DNA of 64,000 nucleotides from Trichaptum fuscoviolaceum (GCA_910574455.1 CAJSYZ010000008.1:728637-792636); one strand, 5' to 3'; counted from the stretch's first letter, positions 1-13,700 are shown. Numbers and translations are program-made. Notes: generated by a model not told the origin, from the letters alone.

Positions 1-2519
1 GAGGTATTTGAAGCGAAAGAAAGAAAGGAAGAAGCACAGGAAGGTTGCGACCGGATCGAAGAAGACAACTGAACCAACTGCGAATGGCGTCGATAACGAT
101 GAAGGAAGTGGTGGCGAAGACGAAGAAAACCTGGTGGAAGAGCCACGAGCTCCGAAGGAACCTCCTCGTAAGCGGCGAAAGGTAGACAGGGATGACGAGG
201 ACGAAAGCTCAAGTCTGTCGAGTTCTGAATCCAGTGATGAGGACAAGCAAGAAGAGACAAAAGAGCCTGTTGCACCGCCGTCTTCAACACCCCATCCTCA
301 TTCTCCGACACCCCCTCTACCCTCCCTGCCCGTTTTCCCTCTCCCCGTTGCCCCGGATGCCCCATCTAAAGCTACTCTTGCGCTGCAAGGTCTCGACAAG
401 GCCCTATTAACTGCAGAACTAATTGACCCGACGCTCTCGGTACCTCTTGATTCCATTGACAAGCACGTCGGGCGTTCAGCGTGTCAGAATGTTCAACCAG
501 TATTGAGCGAGAAAATGAAGAAAAGGTTAAGGGAGCTCGGCATTGTCGAGTTATTTGCTGGTGCGCTTATGCTATTTCGTCCCATTCGATACGAAATACT
601 TATCGCCGAATGTTGTACTGCATTCAATATCAGTTCAAACTGCTTTGTTACCTTTCCTCCTTCCGGCAGAACGTCGGTTAAGAGCTCTGTACTTGCCTTA
701 CGAGCCGCCGAGGGACGTTTGTGCATCTGCGCCGACGGGTAGCGGAAAAACCCTTGCATATGTTATTCCCATCGTCGAAGTAAACACTGTGCAGCTCTTT
801 CGCTTTCGGGTCCACTTGTTAACGTACATTTCCTATATTGAAGATACTGTCATCCCGGATATCGACTCGCCTTCGTGCACTGATTGTTCTTCCCACGAGG
901 GATTTGGTGCTGCAGGTCCAGGAGACGTTTGAGGCTATCGCGAAAGGACGGGGATTGAAGGTGAGTTGATACTGCGTCACGAATTGGTCTTCGGAAATGC
1001 TGATCGGATTTCCTCTTAGATTGGTGTAGCAACCGGACAGCACTCCTTTGCACATGAACAGTCGCAGCTTATAGGAGACCAGACTAGGGAGTACGCTTCT
1101 TCTTGATGTCATTTTTTTCATAGCCGTTTTGATGACTTTTATATTCTGCAGTTTGCAGGGCGGTTCGAGCAAGGTCGACATCCTGATCTGCACCCCGGGA
1201 AGGTTGATCGACCATCTCTCCGGCACTCGCAACTTCACTCTCCAACATCTCCGCTTTCTGGTCGTTGATGAAGCCGATCGTCTCCTTGCACAAAGCTTCC
1301 AAGACTGGTTGGCTCGAGTTTTATCCGCTCTTCGTCCTCACTCTTCATTGGCTTCTAACTCGTCATCATCAACAACAGAAGTGCTTGCACGCGAGGTAGC
1401 TGAGATCAATCTGAAAACGAACGAGAAGCAAGAGGATGAGATGGGCCAAATTCCATCTCATGATGCTGTCGCGCCCTTCTTTCTTCACTCGGGCAACATC
1501 CAGACTGATCTTGATGACCCAAAACACTCATCATGCCAGAAACTTCTCTTCAGCGCAACTCTCACCCGCGATCCTGCGCGTATTGCAGCTCTCGGATTAC
1601 GAGATCCAAAGTACTTTGTCGTTCAAGGCAAAAATAGTAAGACTGGAGATGAGGAACAACGGGATGTGGAAGGGAAGGAGTGGGCATTGAGTGAGGGTTT
1701 TGCCATGCCCGCTGGCCTCCAAGTTTGTCGCCTTCTATCATGCAAGACTCGATCAAAGTTAATCTTCGTACAATACAGGAACATTATCTGACCACCTCAA
1801 GTGCACTCAAACCTTTGGCCCTCTTCCATCTCGTACATTCTCGTGGTGTCTCGAATGCGCTCGTCTTCACGAAGAGCGCGGAATCAACCGCTCGCCTTGT
1901 CAAGCTTTTTGCGTTCTTCGAAGAATCCTACTTCTCTTCGCCCACTCCGGTAGAAGGTGGTGAAGATGGTATGGACGTGGCGGAACGGAAGAAGATTGTG
2001 GCCCAGGCATATTCGAGCGACTTACCCGCCGGTGAACGGAAAACGATCTTGGAGAAGTTCAAGAACCGGGAGATCGACATGTACGTACTGCTGTCCGCAT
2101 GTTTGGGACTTTCCTGTTTACGAAGTGTTGACAACTGTCTAGACTGGTCTGCTCGGACCTCATCTCTCGCGGAATCGATATCGCGCATGTCCCCCATGTC
2201 GTTTCATACGACGCCCCGGTGGACATGCGTAAATATGTACATCGCGTCGGCCGTACTGCTCGCGCAGGTCGAGCAGGTGACGCATGGACTCTCGTTGAAG
2301 ATCAGGAAGCGCGGTTCTTCAAGTCCATGATGCGCGAAGGTGGACATCTCGACAAGGTCAAGAAAGAGAGGATAGGTGAAAAGGAGATTGCGAATCTTCA
2401 GAACCACTATGATGTGAGAACATTCTATTAATTCACGACTTTGAGGTAGAATGAGCTGATACATTCGGTAACAGGTCGCGTTAGCGAGACTAAGGGAAGC
2501 TTATAATCGATCTAATTAG
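1..2519 (+). CDS. DBP6: DEAD-box ATP-dependent RNA helicase, DBP6/DDX51 type (5' partial)
   Basis: This nucleolar RNA helicase is expected to unwind pre-rRNA during early 60S ribosome assembly. The reading frame is open to the left edge, so the true start lies outside the window. I splice exons 1-560, 634-779, 844-960, 1020-1090, 1152-1722, 1779-2080, 2143-2413 and 2475-2519; the introns are 56-73 nt. Visible motifs in order are GSGKT (Walker A), LPTRDLV (Ia), TPGRL (Ib), VDEADRLL (DEAD box), FSAT (III), VFTKSAEST (IV), ISRGIDI (V) and [10 protein letters not shown] (VI). The sequence after the DEAD box and the FSATLTRDP segment fit the DBP6/DDX51 subfamily better than other helicases. The N-terminal part is a lysine-, glutamate- and serine-rich acidic/basic tail, as in fungal Dbp6. 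The last exon adds only 15 codons, counting the stop; an unspliced reading would stop at 2431. The family call is strong; the subfamily is likely. Confidence 0.9.
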
Positions 2520-2985
2520 AGACGCTCCGACCGTCCTTCTAAAAGTATTTTTCTATGGCAAACAACCAATATAGTTGCGTGTAAAATTATTTATCTTGTA
2601 TATACTCATGCATCTGGTCAGTTTGATTTAGAACATATGCTTGGGTTGAACTAAACTTATTTGCTTCTTGTCTTCAGCTACTATTCCCGATGTGACTCCT
2701 TGCGTGCCAGTGCCGACTATTTCTCACCAAGTACAAGAGTTCCCGAAGTGATCATATGCCTGCACAAACCTATATCAGCGCCTAGACAAAGGAATGGCCC
2801 ATAACAATTCGTTTCGTAGAATTAACCGTCTTTATCTTTATTTACCACGCAAGCTTCCTTACTACAAGCGCCTATCAATGCAAACATGTGCATTCAAGTT
2901 GACACCATCATGATAACGTTCTCATATGTAGCCTCGTCTCTTTGAGGCTGGCGTCAATCATTGCCGTTTCCCTCAACCCACCAGC
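2520..2985. other. Intergenic spacer between helicase and TKL kinase
   Basis: This AT-rich stretch holds the 3' flank of the helicase gene and the promoter of the kinase that starts at 2986. I see no coding region, RNA gene or repeat in it. Confidence 0.6.
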
Positions 2986-5383
2986 ATGACGGAAGGCAAG
3001 AGCCTGCTCGATACCATTTTGCAGATTGACCCAGACATATGGGCGACGCTCGAGCAACACGCCAATAGCCTGGATGTCGGCGACTTTGCTAACATCGAGG
3101 ATGTCCTGAAGGGAGGTTTTTGCGTATATGACAGAGACTGGAGAAAGGCGCTTTTTCGTCTGTATGACGCCAAGCTCATTTCTCTGGGTCTTGAGCACCT
3201 TCAATCCGAAGAACGGTTGAATGATAAGCTGTTCCCTGTAAGAGATATTATTGCAATGAAAGTGATCCCCATCACTAATATGCATCTTTAGTTTTCGTCC
3301 TATTATGGGCAACGTATGGTTCAAGCACTGTTGGCTAGACCCAAATTTAACCATGGTGAGACGAAAGTTACAACCACTTGTGTACTGCGAAATCGAGCGC
3401 CTACATACTAACTCTAATAAATGATGAACAGGGACAGACACACTCTCTTGTCTGGAGAGACTCAAGAAATTGAAAGCAGGCTCAACCGCTCGCGTCTTCA
3501 CCTTCTGGAACTTCACCGATACATTCTCTGCTGAGATGACGGTATCCTTGAAAAGAGCAAATGTGGTAAGATTTGGTCCTCTAACCCGTTAAATATTTCT
3601 GTATATGTGAAACACTCACCAGATGCCAGGCCCACCTTGAAGAATGGCTGCGCTTCACCGACTGTCTGACTACTGTGGATCGCATCGACGCAACGAAAGT
3701 AATCGTGTCTTACTTTAATAACACTGAGCTCAGTCAAAGCATATACAATCTTCAAAAGGGTGAGCTTGCAGATGTCATGAGCTTGATGCAGTCTGTGAGT
3801 GCCTAATAACTTTTATCACATCGATGCTCGTTCCACACTTACCTATTTGGCCATAGCTGATAGACGACAACAACGAGTACTCAGAACATCTGAAGATGAT
3901 GTTATATGATCTGGTGAAAAGAAAGCTGGTCATTCCGGGTTGTCTGGTAATCTCAGATATACACCAAGGAGGGGTTGCCTCCGTAGCCCATGGTGGCATG
4001 TCTGACATCTTCAAAGGATACGCTACATCAATGGGAAAGGTTGTGGCACTCAAAGTTCCACGAGGAGTCAGGTTGAATGATAAAACTAGGTCAAAGATTC
4101 AGGTGATACATTTCTTTTATTTGCCGCTAACCTTTGTCTCTCACCAAATTATGCATGCGAACAGGAAGTGTACAAAGAGGCCATAGTATGGCGTCAGCTG
4201 AAACACGAGAATGTCATGCCATTCCTTGGCATTGCCTACAACATTCCAACGCCTGGTTCTGTTGCATTGATATCCCAGTGGTATGATAATGGATCCTTAG
4301 ATTTCTTTCTGAGAGGACACAAGGCTGTAAGCAGACTGGAAATTGTAAGTCATTTGAGATAGCCCCCGCCTGCCATCATTAACTAGTATTTCAACTACCA
4401 GATTAACCAGATTGCACGCGGAATGTGCTTTCTGCATGCACAGCGCCCAAGTTTCATTCATGGGGATTTGCGAGCGGTCAGTGGAACCAAGCATTGGCCT
4501 CGATTCACGTTTGACACACAATAACTGTTTCCCAGGCAAACATCTTAGTTGACAACAACCAGAGACCTCTCATAGCTGATTTTGGACTCAGCAAATTCCG
4601 CACTATTCAGACCGAAGTACGCACAGCTGAGACTCCGGGAACGTTACGATGGCAGGCCCCTGAGACACTTGGCGGAGAAGATTCCTACCATTACAAAGGA
4701 CACCCTACAACTGCAAGTGATGTATATGCATTTGGAATGACATGCTTTGAGGTATCCTCTTCCTACAAGTTCGTTGTTGCTCTACAATAATAATTGTTCG
4801 TAATCTAGGTTTTGTCAGGAGAGATTCCGTTTAAAGACCTTAACGACTATCAAGTAATGAAAAGGATCATGGGCTCAGAACCCTTCTTAAAGAGGCCCAC
4901 AAATCCAGATGCCCTTGCTCATGGACTTGACGATCGGCTATGGGATATTTTGAGCCGATGCTGGTCAAAAAAACCCAAATCAAGGCCATCAATGGACAGA
5001 ATTTACGAATTTTTAACAGACAACACGAGCAATGTAATGTTTAATCCCGGAAGAGAATGTACGTGTCCCATCTTTGTTTTTATCGACTGTAATTAGACAC
5101 AGTGCTCACACACGTCATGCACATAGTACGCGTTGGCATTTGGAGCATCATAGCAACAGTTCGCTTCGGAAAACTCATTCGTAGTTTTGGTCTGAAGAAA
5201 CGCTGTGAGTACCACATGCATCTCTCACGATCTATGTCTTCCATCGGTTCTTACTTACAATGTGCATTTACATGTTTCGTAGTGAAGCGGGCCATACTAG
5301 GTGTAGTATTCATGAAGCACATTCAGCACTCGATCAAAAGAAACAGCTCTGACATGATTCCGGAGGGGTACGAAATTGTATAA
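2986..5383 (+). CDS. Tyrosine-kinase-like (TKL) serine/threonine protein kinase, paralogue A
   Basis: I splice eleven exons: 2986-3237, 3292-3355, 3432-3565, 3630-3794, 3857-4102, 4165-4344, 4402-4476, 4536-4751, 4809-5058, 5127-5204 and 5283-5383. They give 586 residues. The first 230 or so residues are a helical regulatory region with no known domain. The kinase domain then shows GGMSDIFKG (glycine loop), VVALKVPRG (ATP lysine), IHGDLRANILVD (catalytic loop), IADFGLSKF (DFG) and GTLRWQAPETL (APE). Arginine of the usual HRD motif is glycine, so this is a non-RD kinase, common in the TKL expansions of mushroom-forming fungi. After the kinase there is a short basic, partly hydrophobic tail from two small exons (5127-5204, 5283-5383). 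A close paralogue lies at 39535-42479 with nearly the same exon lengths. Substrate and pathway cannot be read from the sequence. Confidence 0.88.
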
Positions 5384-5485
5384 TGCTGCGAGGACCGAAG
5401 TGCAAGAGATATGTGCTGTTATACGATGTAGGAAGGAGACCAAATCACACTAATTGTACATCACTGGACTATGAATATGTATATA

Positions 5486-7489
5486 TCACTTTTTAGCTTT
5501 ACCTCCAAAGAAGCTCATGATGTTCTTTTGTCCACCTGTCGAATTCCGACTCTTGAGAGCTCCCTGTGATGCCTTGGGTGCCAATTTCTTCCCTTTCGGT
5601 TTCGATCCTGATTTTTCTTGGCTGGTGCCGGTGGCCTCCATTTCCGAGTCGGTCGGAACTGGTTCCGACATACGCTTTACAGGGGCTTTCTTGGGCTTTG
5701 CCTTCGTCTTCACCTCAGCTTCAGCCTCTTCTTCGTCAACGGACTCATATGATGAGTAGTCTTCCGTCACTAAAAACAGATAGTGACATTCAGCAGATCG
5801 CCTATGAGGGCATAGGAGTGGATAATACACACCCATGTATCCTTTTTCGTCCATTTTCATTCGACTCTTCATGACACGCTTCTTCTTTAATCCATTCCTT
5901 CCTATTGGAATGACTTTCTTTTCCTTCCGCTTGCGGGGTTTGGTTTTCGGTGCAGGGTCAGAGTCTTCATCCATTTCAACATCCTGTTCCTGCGATTCTT
6001 GTGACTTTTCTCCAGCCTCTCCATCATCCACCTCACTTTCGTCATTTTTCGTCGCCGAAGGACCTGGCCGAGGCACTTTGATGACTTGCGCTATATGTTC
6101 AGCATTATGCATTAGTGTATTCTCGATTTGGAAAAGCCAAAAGGGATTGAACGTACAGTCATCTATGTCCATTATTGCTCGAACACTTCTTTCCGGGTCC
6201 AAGATATCGTCGACAAGCTCTGCTTTCGGTTTACGAATTGTTTTTGGTTTTACGACGGCCTCATCATCTTCATCATCAGATAGTATCACTCCTCTCTTGA
6301 TGCGCATTGAGTCTGGCTCCACGCTTTCCTTCTTGGCCTGAGGTAAGGCTTTGGGAGGCTCGACCTTCTTCGGTACATCTTCTTCCGACGTATCTTCCTC
6401 TTTCTTTTGGGCAAATACGTCTGATTTTCGCTTCATTCCTCTCTATGGAATTGTCAATTGTTTGTCAAGAGCTTGCCGACGGAGCAATTGTTACCTGGGC
6501 CGTTGACTTCATTACATGTGCTTCAGCGGACGCGCTCCCTGATTTTGCTTGACCTGTCTCTTTCTTTACATCTTTAGGCTTCGCCTTGCTCCAGTCAAGT
6601 TTGCCTGATGGTTTTGATTTTGGGTTTTCAGATTTGACAGGAGGCTTTTCGGCAAATTTCTCTTCTGTCTTCTGCTGAACAATTGGCGCTGGTTTCGTAA
6701 CTGGGGCTGGCGCCTTCTGCACTGGAGCGCTTTTTGACTTTACAGCCAGTGAGAGCTAAACGGCAATGCTTAGTGAGAGTGAAAACCAGTATGCCTTTCA
6801 TGACTGACCTTTACGTCGTCGCTAACGACCTTACCTACTGATGCCAGAAATTTGCCATCAGCGGATATATCTATTCCACGGACGGCTTGAGCAACGTCAT
6901 ACAAAGCATTATAGTCCTGCGAAAAGATTAGGAATCTTGAAAATCTGACTACAATTTGTGGATTGGGACATACGAGCTGTGAAGATGCGGACAGTGCATA
7001 TACATGACACGAACGGATACGACTGAAGGACGACTTCGTCTCTGGCCTCCTATCAGACAATCATTGGTAAAATAGATCAAGCTCATACCTTTCAGATCCT
7101 GTTCACTAGCAAGGACCATCTTCGTCTTTGGCACGGCTAAGGCACCAGGCCCATCAATATCCATCTTATCGCCCTCTTCCTCCTGTCTTATGTCTCCACT
7201 GACTAGAAAAGTTGCGTGTACCGGCTGTGATGAGTTGCGTTTCTGAGCATAGAATGTCGCGAGTTCACTAATATGTCTCTGTCAGGAAACAGACTTGAAA
7301 GAAGATAATCGCGTATGTATCAACTTTTTCGCAGAATTCACATGTATTGCTAGCTTGCGACTGAGCAGCCTGTATGTAACCTAATTTGATTGAGTAAACG
7401 TGTCTTCTTTCCTGCCTCTATCAACTCACGATCTTGTTGTTCTCAAATATTTCAGATTGCAGGAAGGAGACGCTGTCAGTTACCGACAT
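5486..7489 (-). CDS. POLD3: DNA polymerase delta subunit 3 (POLD3/Cdc27)
   Basis: This is the PCNA-binding accessory subunit of replicative polymerase delta, acting in the nucleus. Exons on the minus strand are 7430-7489, 7325-7380, 7089-7276, 6974-7041, 6809-6916, 6495-6755, 6157-6442, 5833-6084 and 5486-5769, giving 520 residues. The N-terminus carries the family segment IFENNKIVTYRLLSRKL, followed by the small folded domain that binds the polymerase. The middle is lysine/proline-rich and acidic, with KRGVILSDDEDDE and the conserved GYMVTED segment. The extreme C-terminus ends in a PCNA-interacting peptide of the form Q-x-x-I-x-x-F-F (KNIMSFFGGKAKK). Length and order of parts match fungal Cdc27. 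The start at 7489 fits the known N-terminal pattern. The gene diverges from the one at 7717 and shares a 227-bp promoter containing an ACGCGT box. Confidence 0.93.
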
Positions 7490-7716
7490 GTCAAGGAAAG
7501 GTGAGAGATGGAGAACGTCGCGACGCCCTTGAACTCTGGGTTCTGAGCTCGCTCGGACGCGTCACGGTCCACCGTCGTGTCACGTGGTGTGACATTAGCC
7601 TGCCAGTGAGGGTGGCACACTGGCAGCGTCACACTCCTGACGGCCCTCTCATTTCGATTTGAACCAGCATCCGCCGCGTGCCATCTACATGACCTTCGCC
7701 ATCCTATTGCCTTCCT
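7490..7716. promoter_or_regulatory. Bidirectional promoter with MCB (ACGCGT) and E-box (CACGTG)
   Basis: The 227 bp between the divergent starts of POLD3 (7489, minus) and the 7717 gene contain ACGCGT at 7557-7562 and CACGTG at 7581-7586. ACGCGT is the MBF-bound MluI cell-cycle box that drives S-phase replication genes in fungi. CACGTG is the core site of bHLH factors such as Cbf1 or Pho4. Both sites are seen; binding is inferred from known motifs. Confidence 0.45.
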
Positions 7717-10568
7717 ATGTCGGGCGGAATAGCCAACCAATACTATCCTCAGGATCCGAAAGAACACAACAGGAGACTCTTCACGAGGATCCATGCAGAC
7801 CTTGCGTCCGACGACTCAGCAGTCTTCACCCACGCAGCGAATAAACTCACCAAGTTCCTCTCGAGAATAGACGCATATTATCCTGAGGCACACTCACAAG
7901 TAAGCTTTTCCGAATCACTGCCTGTCTTTTTGCTTGATCTCACAACACTAGATTCTGCAAAGTCTTCAGGTACAGCATTTGTTCAACAAGGCGTAATGCT
8001 TTTGCCTGATTGGAACTGCGTAGACAGCTCGGGAGACCCTGACCCGCCTTTCCAACTCTTCTGTCCCCTTTCATTGCAATCAACCGTACCCGAAGAACCT
8101 TGAGGGCAGAAGGCTCGCATACAAAGCGCTTGTTGAGACTGTTGTTAACTTCTCTGCGCAATTCGGACAAGTTGGGACCGCGCACGGTAAACTCGACTTG
8201 CTTGACATTCGATACCAACATTACACTTAGCTGAATCTTTAGAAACCTTGAAGCAGCTTGCACTATCTGTTCAGTCATCGGAGGAAGCTATCGCGGTCTC
8301 TACATCCCCGGAACAGGGCGTTCCGCACCAAAACCGAGCCACCAAGTGCGTAGGCTCTGGCTCGAACTCATCCGGTAGCTAACGTTTTATCAAAGCCAAA
8401 GCCAAGGACATGCCGCGGGTGCTACACTACAACCATTCTCCTTAGGCTCATTTGCCAACTCTGGTAAGTAGAGAACTGCTTTCCTGCCTAGGTCCAGCAA
8501 TGAATGTCTTTATGAAAGAACAACAAAATCCAACCCTGCCTACGGATTCCATAGCAAGTATAACCCAGGGTAGGAGAAGCCTTTCAACAAATCCTTCTGG
8601 AAATATATCTACTCCTGGAAAAGCAACATCGCCTTCCGTAGATTCAGCCTCTCCTTTCCAATCGGTGGGTGAAATGGTAACGCCGTCTGCCACATCGGGA
8701 GATGTACACAATGCAACGGCCACTCAACGTTCGTCATTTCAGCTGCTTTTTCATTGAGAACCTCTACTTACCCTCAGCAGAAGGCCGATCAAACATACCT
8801 ACGTCTAAAACCGAGGACTTAACGAGCGGCGGAGGATCATCGACGCCAGCGACTGCCAAGCCTAAGAGGAAACCAAAGCTCATTGCTAAAAAGCAACCGC
8901 TTCCTCAGGCTGTCGTTCAAGATGATTTCAAGCATTGGAAAGAAAGGAAAGGAGCTGCAGGGAGAGTTGTTACGCCAAGTAAGCCGGCGGCACCTACTGT
9001 CGCTACCACTTCGAGTGCAGCCATGCAGGAACCAGCGATCACGTCGAAAGTTTACTCGGATCAGACCTCTCGAAATCAGAATACTCCTGCCAACCCATCT
9101 TCGCAATCCCCGAAGTTAGAAGACAAGGTCAATATCGTTGACCTTAAGGTCAAAACACCTGAGGTCATCGACCTGACTTTGGAAGACATTCAGGTAGGGT
9201 CAAATGATAGGACCGACGCTTTCAAAGGTGCAATTGCTCCGGATGCTGGGATTGCATCAAGCAGCATTGCGCCAATAGAGCACGGAGAAATGGATGAGCC
9301 TATGGACATTGAAGAATGCAACCCAAATCAAACCCCGGGCCGATTGAACAGAGAGCAGACCATGACTAGCTCGTCCAGTCGAGATGCCATGATTGTTGAA
9401 AAGAGTGTTACCTTATTGGATAAGGATGATATCGTTGGACGTCAGTCCCCGATGTCTGGTGTCGAGCTCTTAACGAATCGTTCTTGTGAGTACAGAAATA
9501 TTACGAAATTTTAGAACTAAACATGACCTGCAATAGCTGTACCGGAAGTTGAGGATCTTCACCCTAGCGAAGGTAATATATCGACTAAGTTACATCTCAG
9601 AAGAGGGCTAACATATTTCTATCTTGTCTATCAGGAAGGACGGGTGCAACGTCTATGGAAGCCGTCGAGAATGGGCTGAGTGACGTAGAAATGCAGAATC
9701 CTGCAGGTGGAGAGCAATCCAAGCAGCAGAACACTGCTCCGAAAGCCCAATCTCAGAGACCAAGCTTCGAGCGCAAAACAAATGGCGGGAACATTGGTCA
9801 TACAAGCGCAAATGGACAGGATGCTCAAGTTGGTGCAAGTCGTAACTGCAAGTCTGAAGAACCACGACCGATTTCACCCCCTATCGTTAGCGTTTTCAAG
9901 CCGCAGACTGTAGTACTGGCTTCGTATAATCTTGGGAAGGCAGCCGGAGAGATCACTATCGACTTCGAAGTGGCTTCGGGTATGGAGACCTTCGTCACTT
10001 TGTGGAAGACTCGTTTCAATCACGATCAGTAAGCATACATTCTTAGGTTGCTGGACATTTCTGATTCAGCGTGGTTAATCAGTGATCTGACTCACGGCAG
10101 CTGTTTATCTCTCGCTTGTTATAGACTTGACCATTTCACGGACACAGAAATCGATATGAAGGAAACGGGTGACTCGAGCGATATTTGCAAAGTGCTTCTA
10201 TCAGCTCGTCCTTCTTGGCCAGACAATGGGATTCTCCAAGCAAGAATTGGGAATAAATGTGTCTTCCTTTCGCCTCCTGCTGTTGTACGTCATCTGTGAC
10301 AACTGATGTACAAAAACTGAGTCTTTTCCTACAGACCACCAGGGATGGCTTTGTCGACTTAGCCCCTCACGTGGATGGCAGAAACCTGCTGATTAAGCTT
10401 GAACACGGAGCAGACTTGACGAACTACGTCTTCGCACTATTCTCTCACCCGCCAACACCAAATCAGCTCCGAGACCTTCGTGACCGTCGGAGAAAGGACG
10501 AGCAGTGGAAGGCAAGCTTACGAAACATCTGTAGACCATTTACTAAAGAGGAGATAGACAATAGCTAG
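7717..10568 (+). CDS. Unrecognised nuclear-type protein with SUMO-interaction-like motif
   Basis: I splice exons 7717-7899, 7952-7969, 8024-8186, 8231-8345, 8396-8463, 8555-8728, 8778-9485, 9537-9572, 9635-10028, 10101-10284 and 10335-10568, giving 758 residues. The acceptor at 8554 is uncertain: one at 8497 keeps frame but makes a 34-nt intron. The N-terminus (about 160 residues) is helical and conserved-looking. The middle is long, polar and serine/threonine/proline-rich with a basic patch (PKRKPKLIAKK). It holds PEVIDLTLEDI, a hydrophobic-acidic motif typical of SUMO-interaction sites. The last 200 or so residues look folded, with the charged helix LRDLRDRRRKDEQWKASL near the end. I do not recognise the family. 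One exon is only 18 nt. A nuclear role in SUMO-dependent processes is a guess from the motif and basic patch. Confidence 0.75.
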
Positions 10569-10701
10569 AATATCTCGCTTTGAATTTTTTGCTAAGCCTA
10601 CATTCATGTTACTATAGTTGTAATTTTCATTGTTACTGTTTTATGTTTTCATACGCATTAGCTGTGTTGTAGTTTTGTAGAATTATTCATAAAGATTATG
10701 G

Positions 10702-13700
10702 TCATAACGTATGCCTAGATGAGTGGTGAGAGCCGGTCTCATTTCTCATTCCTCGAGTCAGCGTCATGAGCAGAGATTCGATACGGCCCTGTCGCTCCTG
10801 TACATTCTCCAGTTAATATCTATCAAATATCGACAAGGAAAGAGGGCAATGAACCTGAACTTCTCTCATTTCCTCCTTCAAACGTTGGACTGGCAGCTCC
10901 CGAATGTCCTGCAGCGCAGTCTCCAATCTACGAATGCTCGCAAGAGCATCGTCGGAGATCGCAGGTGGTACAGCCGTGGCATTCAAAGTGTTCATAGTGT
11001 TGTCCGATGCAGACGCAGTTATGCGTGGTGCTCCAAAAATTCGCGATAGTCGGCTTTTGGGCTTCGTTGGAGAGGTGTCAAATACGTCTGGAATCAGCTG
11101 GACTCGAAGGCTGTCCTGGCGAGCTCTCCTTGGAGTGGTCTGATTACCACCAGCTGGTTCGCGTATGATAACGTCTCGTCCTCTTGGCGACCTCGTGCGG
11201 CTTCTTGCGTAGCTACGACCTAATGGAGAGGCAGGTAAGTCTTCCGTCGACGATAAAGATCTCATGTCTGTTGTGTCTTCGTCGAACTTGTCAAACTCTG
11301 CGAACATGGCATCTTTCTGGTCACTCGAGAGTTCCACGTCGAAAATGGCGTCGTATACAGTGGTCGAGTGACTGCCGACGATTGCTTCGATGAATGGCAT
11401 TGACTGAATGTTGCGGGAAAGGTTATAAAATGTGCGCTTCGGGTCACGGCTGTCGTCCTCGTCCTCATCAACCGCTGGTATGAAGTAACGCTCATACAGG
11501 CCGATGGTAGTTAGAATTGGGAAAGACTGCAGACATTGTGAGTTTTACATTGTGCTCTGAGAGGCATCGATATCAATTACCGTCAGCTTGATGAGAAACA
11601 CGTTTAAAGAATGCAGCGTCCGTGGAGACACGAACCAGCTTGCAGGCATAAGCACAAGGTACGCGATGACATTGAAGGGAGGCTGATAGCTGAACAGGGC
11701 ATCAGACTTGACTCTGTAAATAAATTGTCAGCGTCAAAGAAGATAAATGCGGATTTACCATACCCTTCAACAGTGCTGACCGTAAATTGATAAAGATACT
11801 ACAAGAGTATATCAATAAGTGAGCTTCTAAAGGGGGGGGGGGGGCATACTGACTTCTTGAGTTGCATTCTATTCAAATAGATCAACGAGGATAATGATTT
11901 TCATTATGATCGGAACGTACCGAATCGATTCTCGCGAACGTGTTCGACAAGATTGCCATCAAGACTATATGTTGTCAGCTCCAAAGAATTCTTGCCGAGG
12001 GCGAAGGACGAGGACATACTGGTAATGAGTAGTGTATTTGACAACGCGGCAAAGGAAACCATCAGAATCGGACCGAGAATCTTATGGAAACTCTCCGCCT
12101 GTGAGAAACTAAGGGATGTGTTTCCAAACCATATCTGCACCATAAGCCACATAATACTCTTCAGTTGCCACTTGTCCCCGGCTGTTGTATCAATGAGTTA
12201 CAAAAAACCTACGAAACGATAAACATCACCACTGACCTAACGTCCATAAGGTAAATAGCATCCCGGAAAAGCAAATGGCCGCGATACCCATGAAGAAGAC
12301 AAATTCAGCAATCATGCCTCGAAGTGCACTATGTCCAGTTAGCAACCCTCTAAGTAAGTATGTCTAAACGGATTACTCACAGGATGACAACGTTGTTCTT
12401 TATGGTGAAAAACGCGAGTCTCGATGCAGCAGGTTAGTCGCAAATATGACAGGTTAGAATATGAGCCAAGCACACCGAGGAAACAATATACACGCCCCAC
12501 AGGCAAGAATGTTAAACGACAGCTCAGAATAGTAACCTGTAGGCAGAGTCACAACCGCCGTTGGTTTGGTAGTAAAGGTACATACGATCGTGCTGAGCGA
12601 GACCTTTTCCACGGAGTATAAAATATGCAACGCAGATTGACAAAAATGAGGCATCGAATACATTCCAAAGCTGATTGGTGTGGAAAGAAATGTCAACATC
12701 CCTTCTTTAGCTATCCGTTTTGAAACTTACGTTTGCAATGTAAACTGAAAGGAAGAGAGGGAAGGTCAGATAGTTCAAATCGAATCGCAGGCTATGACCA
12801 CTCACTACTCCACCCATGCTCCTTGGCTTGAGCATACTCGTCCAGAATAAATCCAGCAGCGAATACCATGAAAATCATTTCCCATGGTCCCAAATGGTCA
12901 AGGTCTTGATCTACCGGAGACATTAATAATTGCATCATAGATAGGATACGAAGAAACTCCTTACGGGACAAGCATAGACAGAATGACAACATCAGCATAG
13001 CGAAGTTTAGAAACTCGAGGATGGCGTTGTATTTGGGTACCCGCAGTCTATTTGAAAGCATTAGAACGAAAATAAGCTCCATCATTGAATACATACCGGT
13101 AATGATCCAGAAACGGCGCAGTTCTGACATCATACAATTTTAGAGGTCGAGGTTTGTAATTGTCGGCTAGGACGGAGGATCTTGATGGTGTCGTGTAGAC
13201 AATACGTCCGGCATAGATATCATTTACAATCGCTTGCACATCACTACTCGCCAAGAATCTCTTTGCACCTGTAGCTATAGCCAACTGAAAGCATGCAAAT
13301 GCATTAGGCATCGTCTCTTGAGTCACTTAAACAAAACGTACCTCAAGCGCGGAATTTGGATCTTCCAGATCCTCCTCATTACCTCCAACCGCATCCTGTA
13401 CTTCAGCGACCACTTCGGACGGGGCGCCGGCAGTCGGCCTCCAGCTGGTCGTGAGTGCAGTCGCAAGGGCAAATCCGCGTCTGTCCTCTTCGTGGTGTTG
13501 TCGCATGAGCTTTATTGCGAGAAGTTCACAGAGATCAGCGCGAGTCATCATGGTATTTGCATGGGCGAGGCTCTTCGCTGCTTGAGCGAGGAAACGCGAC
13601 CGCACTACGAAACATGCGTACACAGTCGCCAAATTGTCAATCCTCTCATACTTGCGGACCAGAGGCCGAACAGTGATGTGATTTATGTCGGTAGCTGTAA

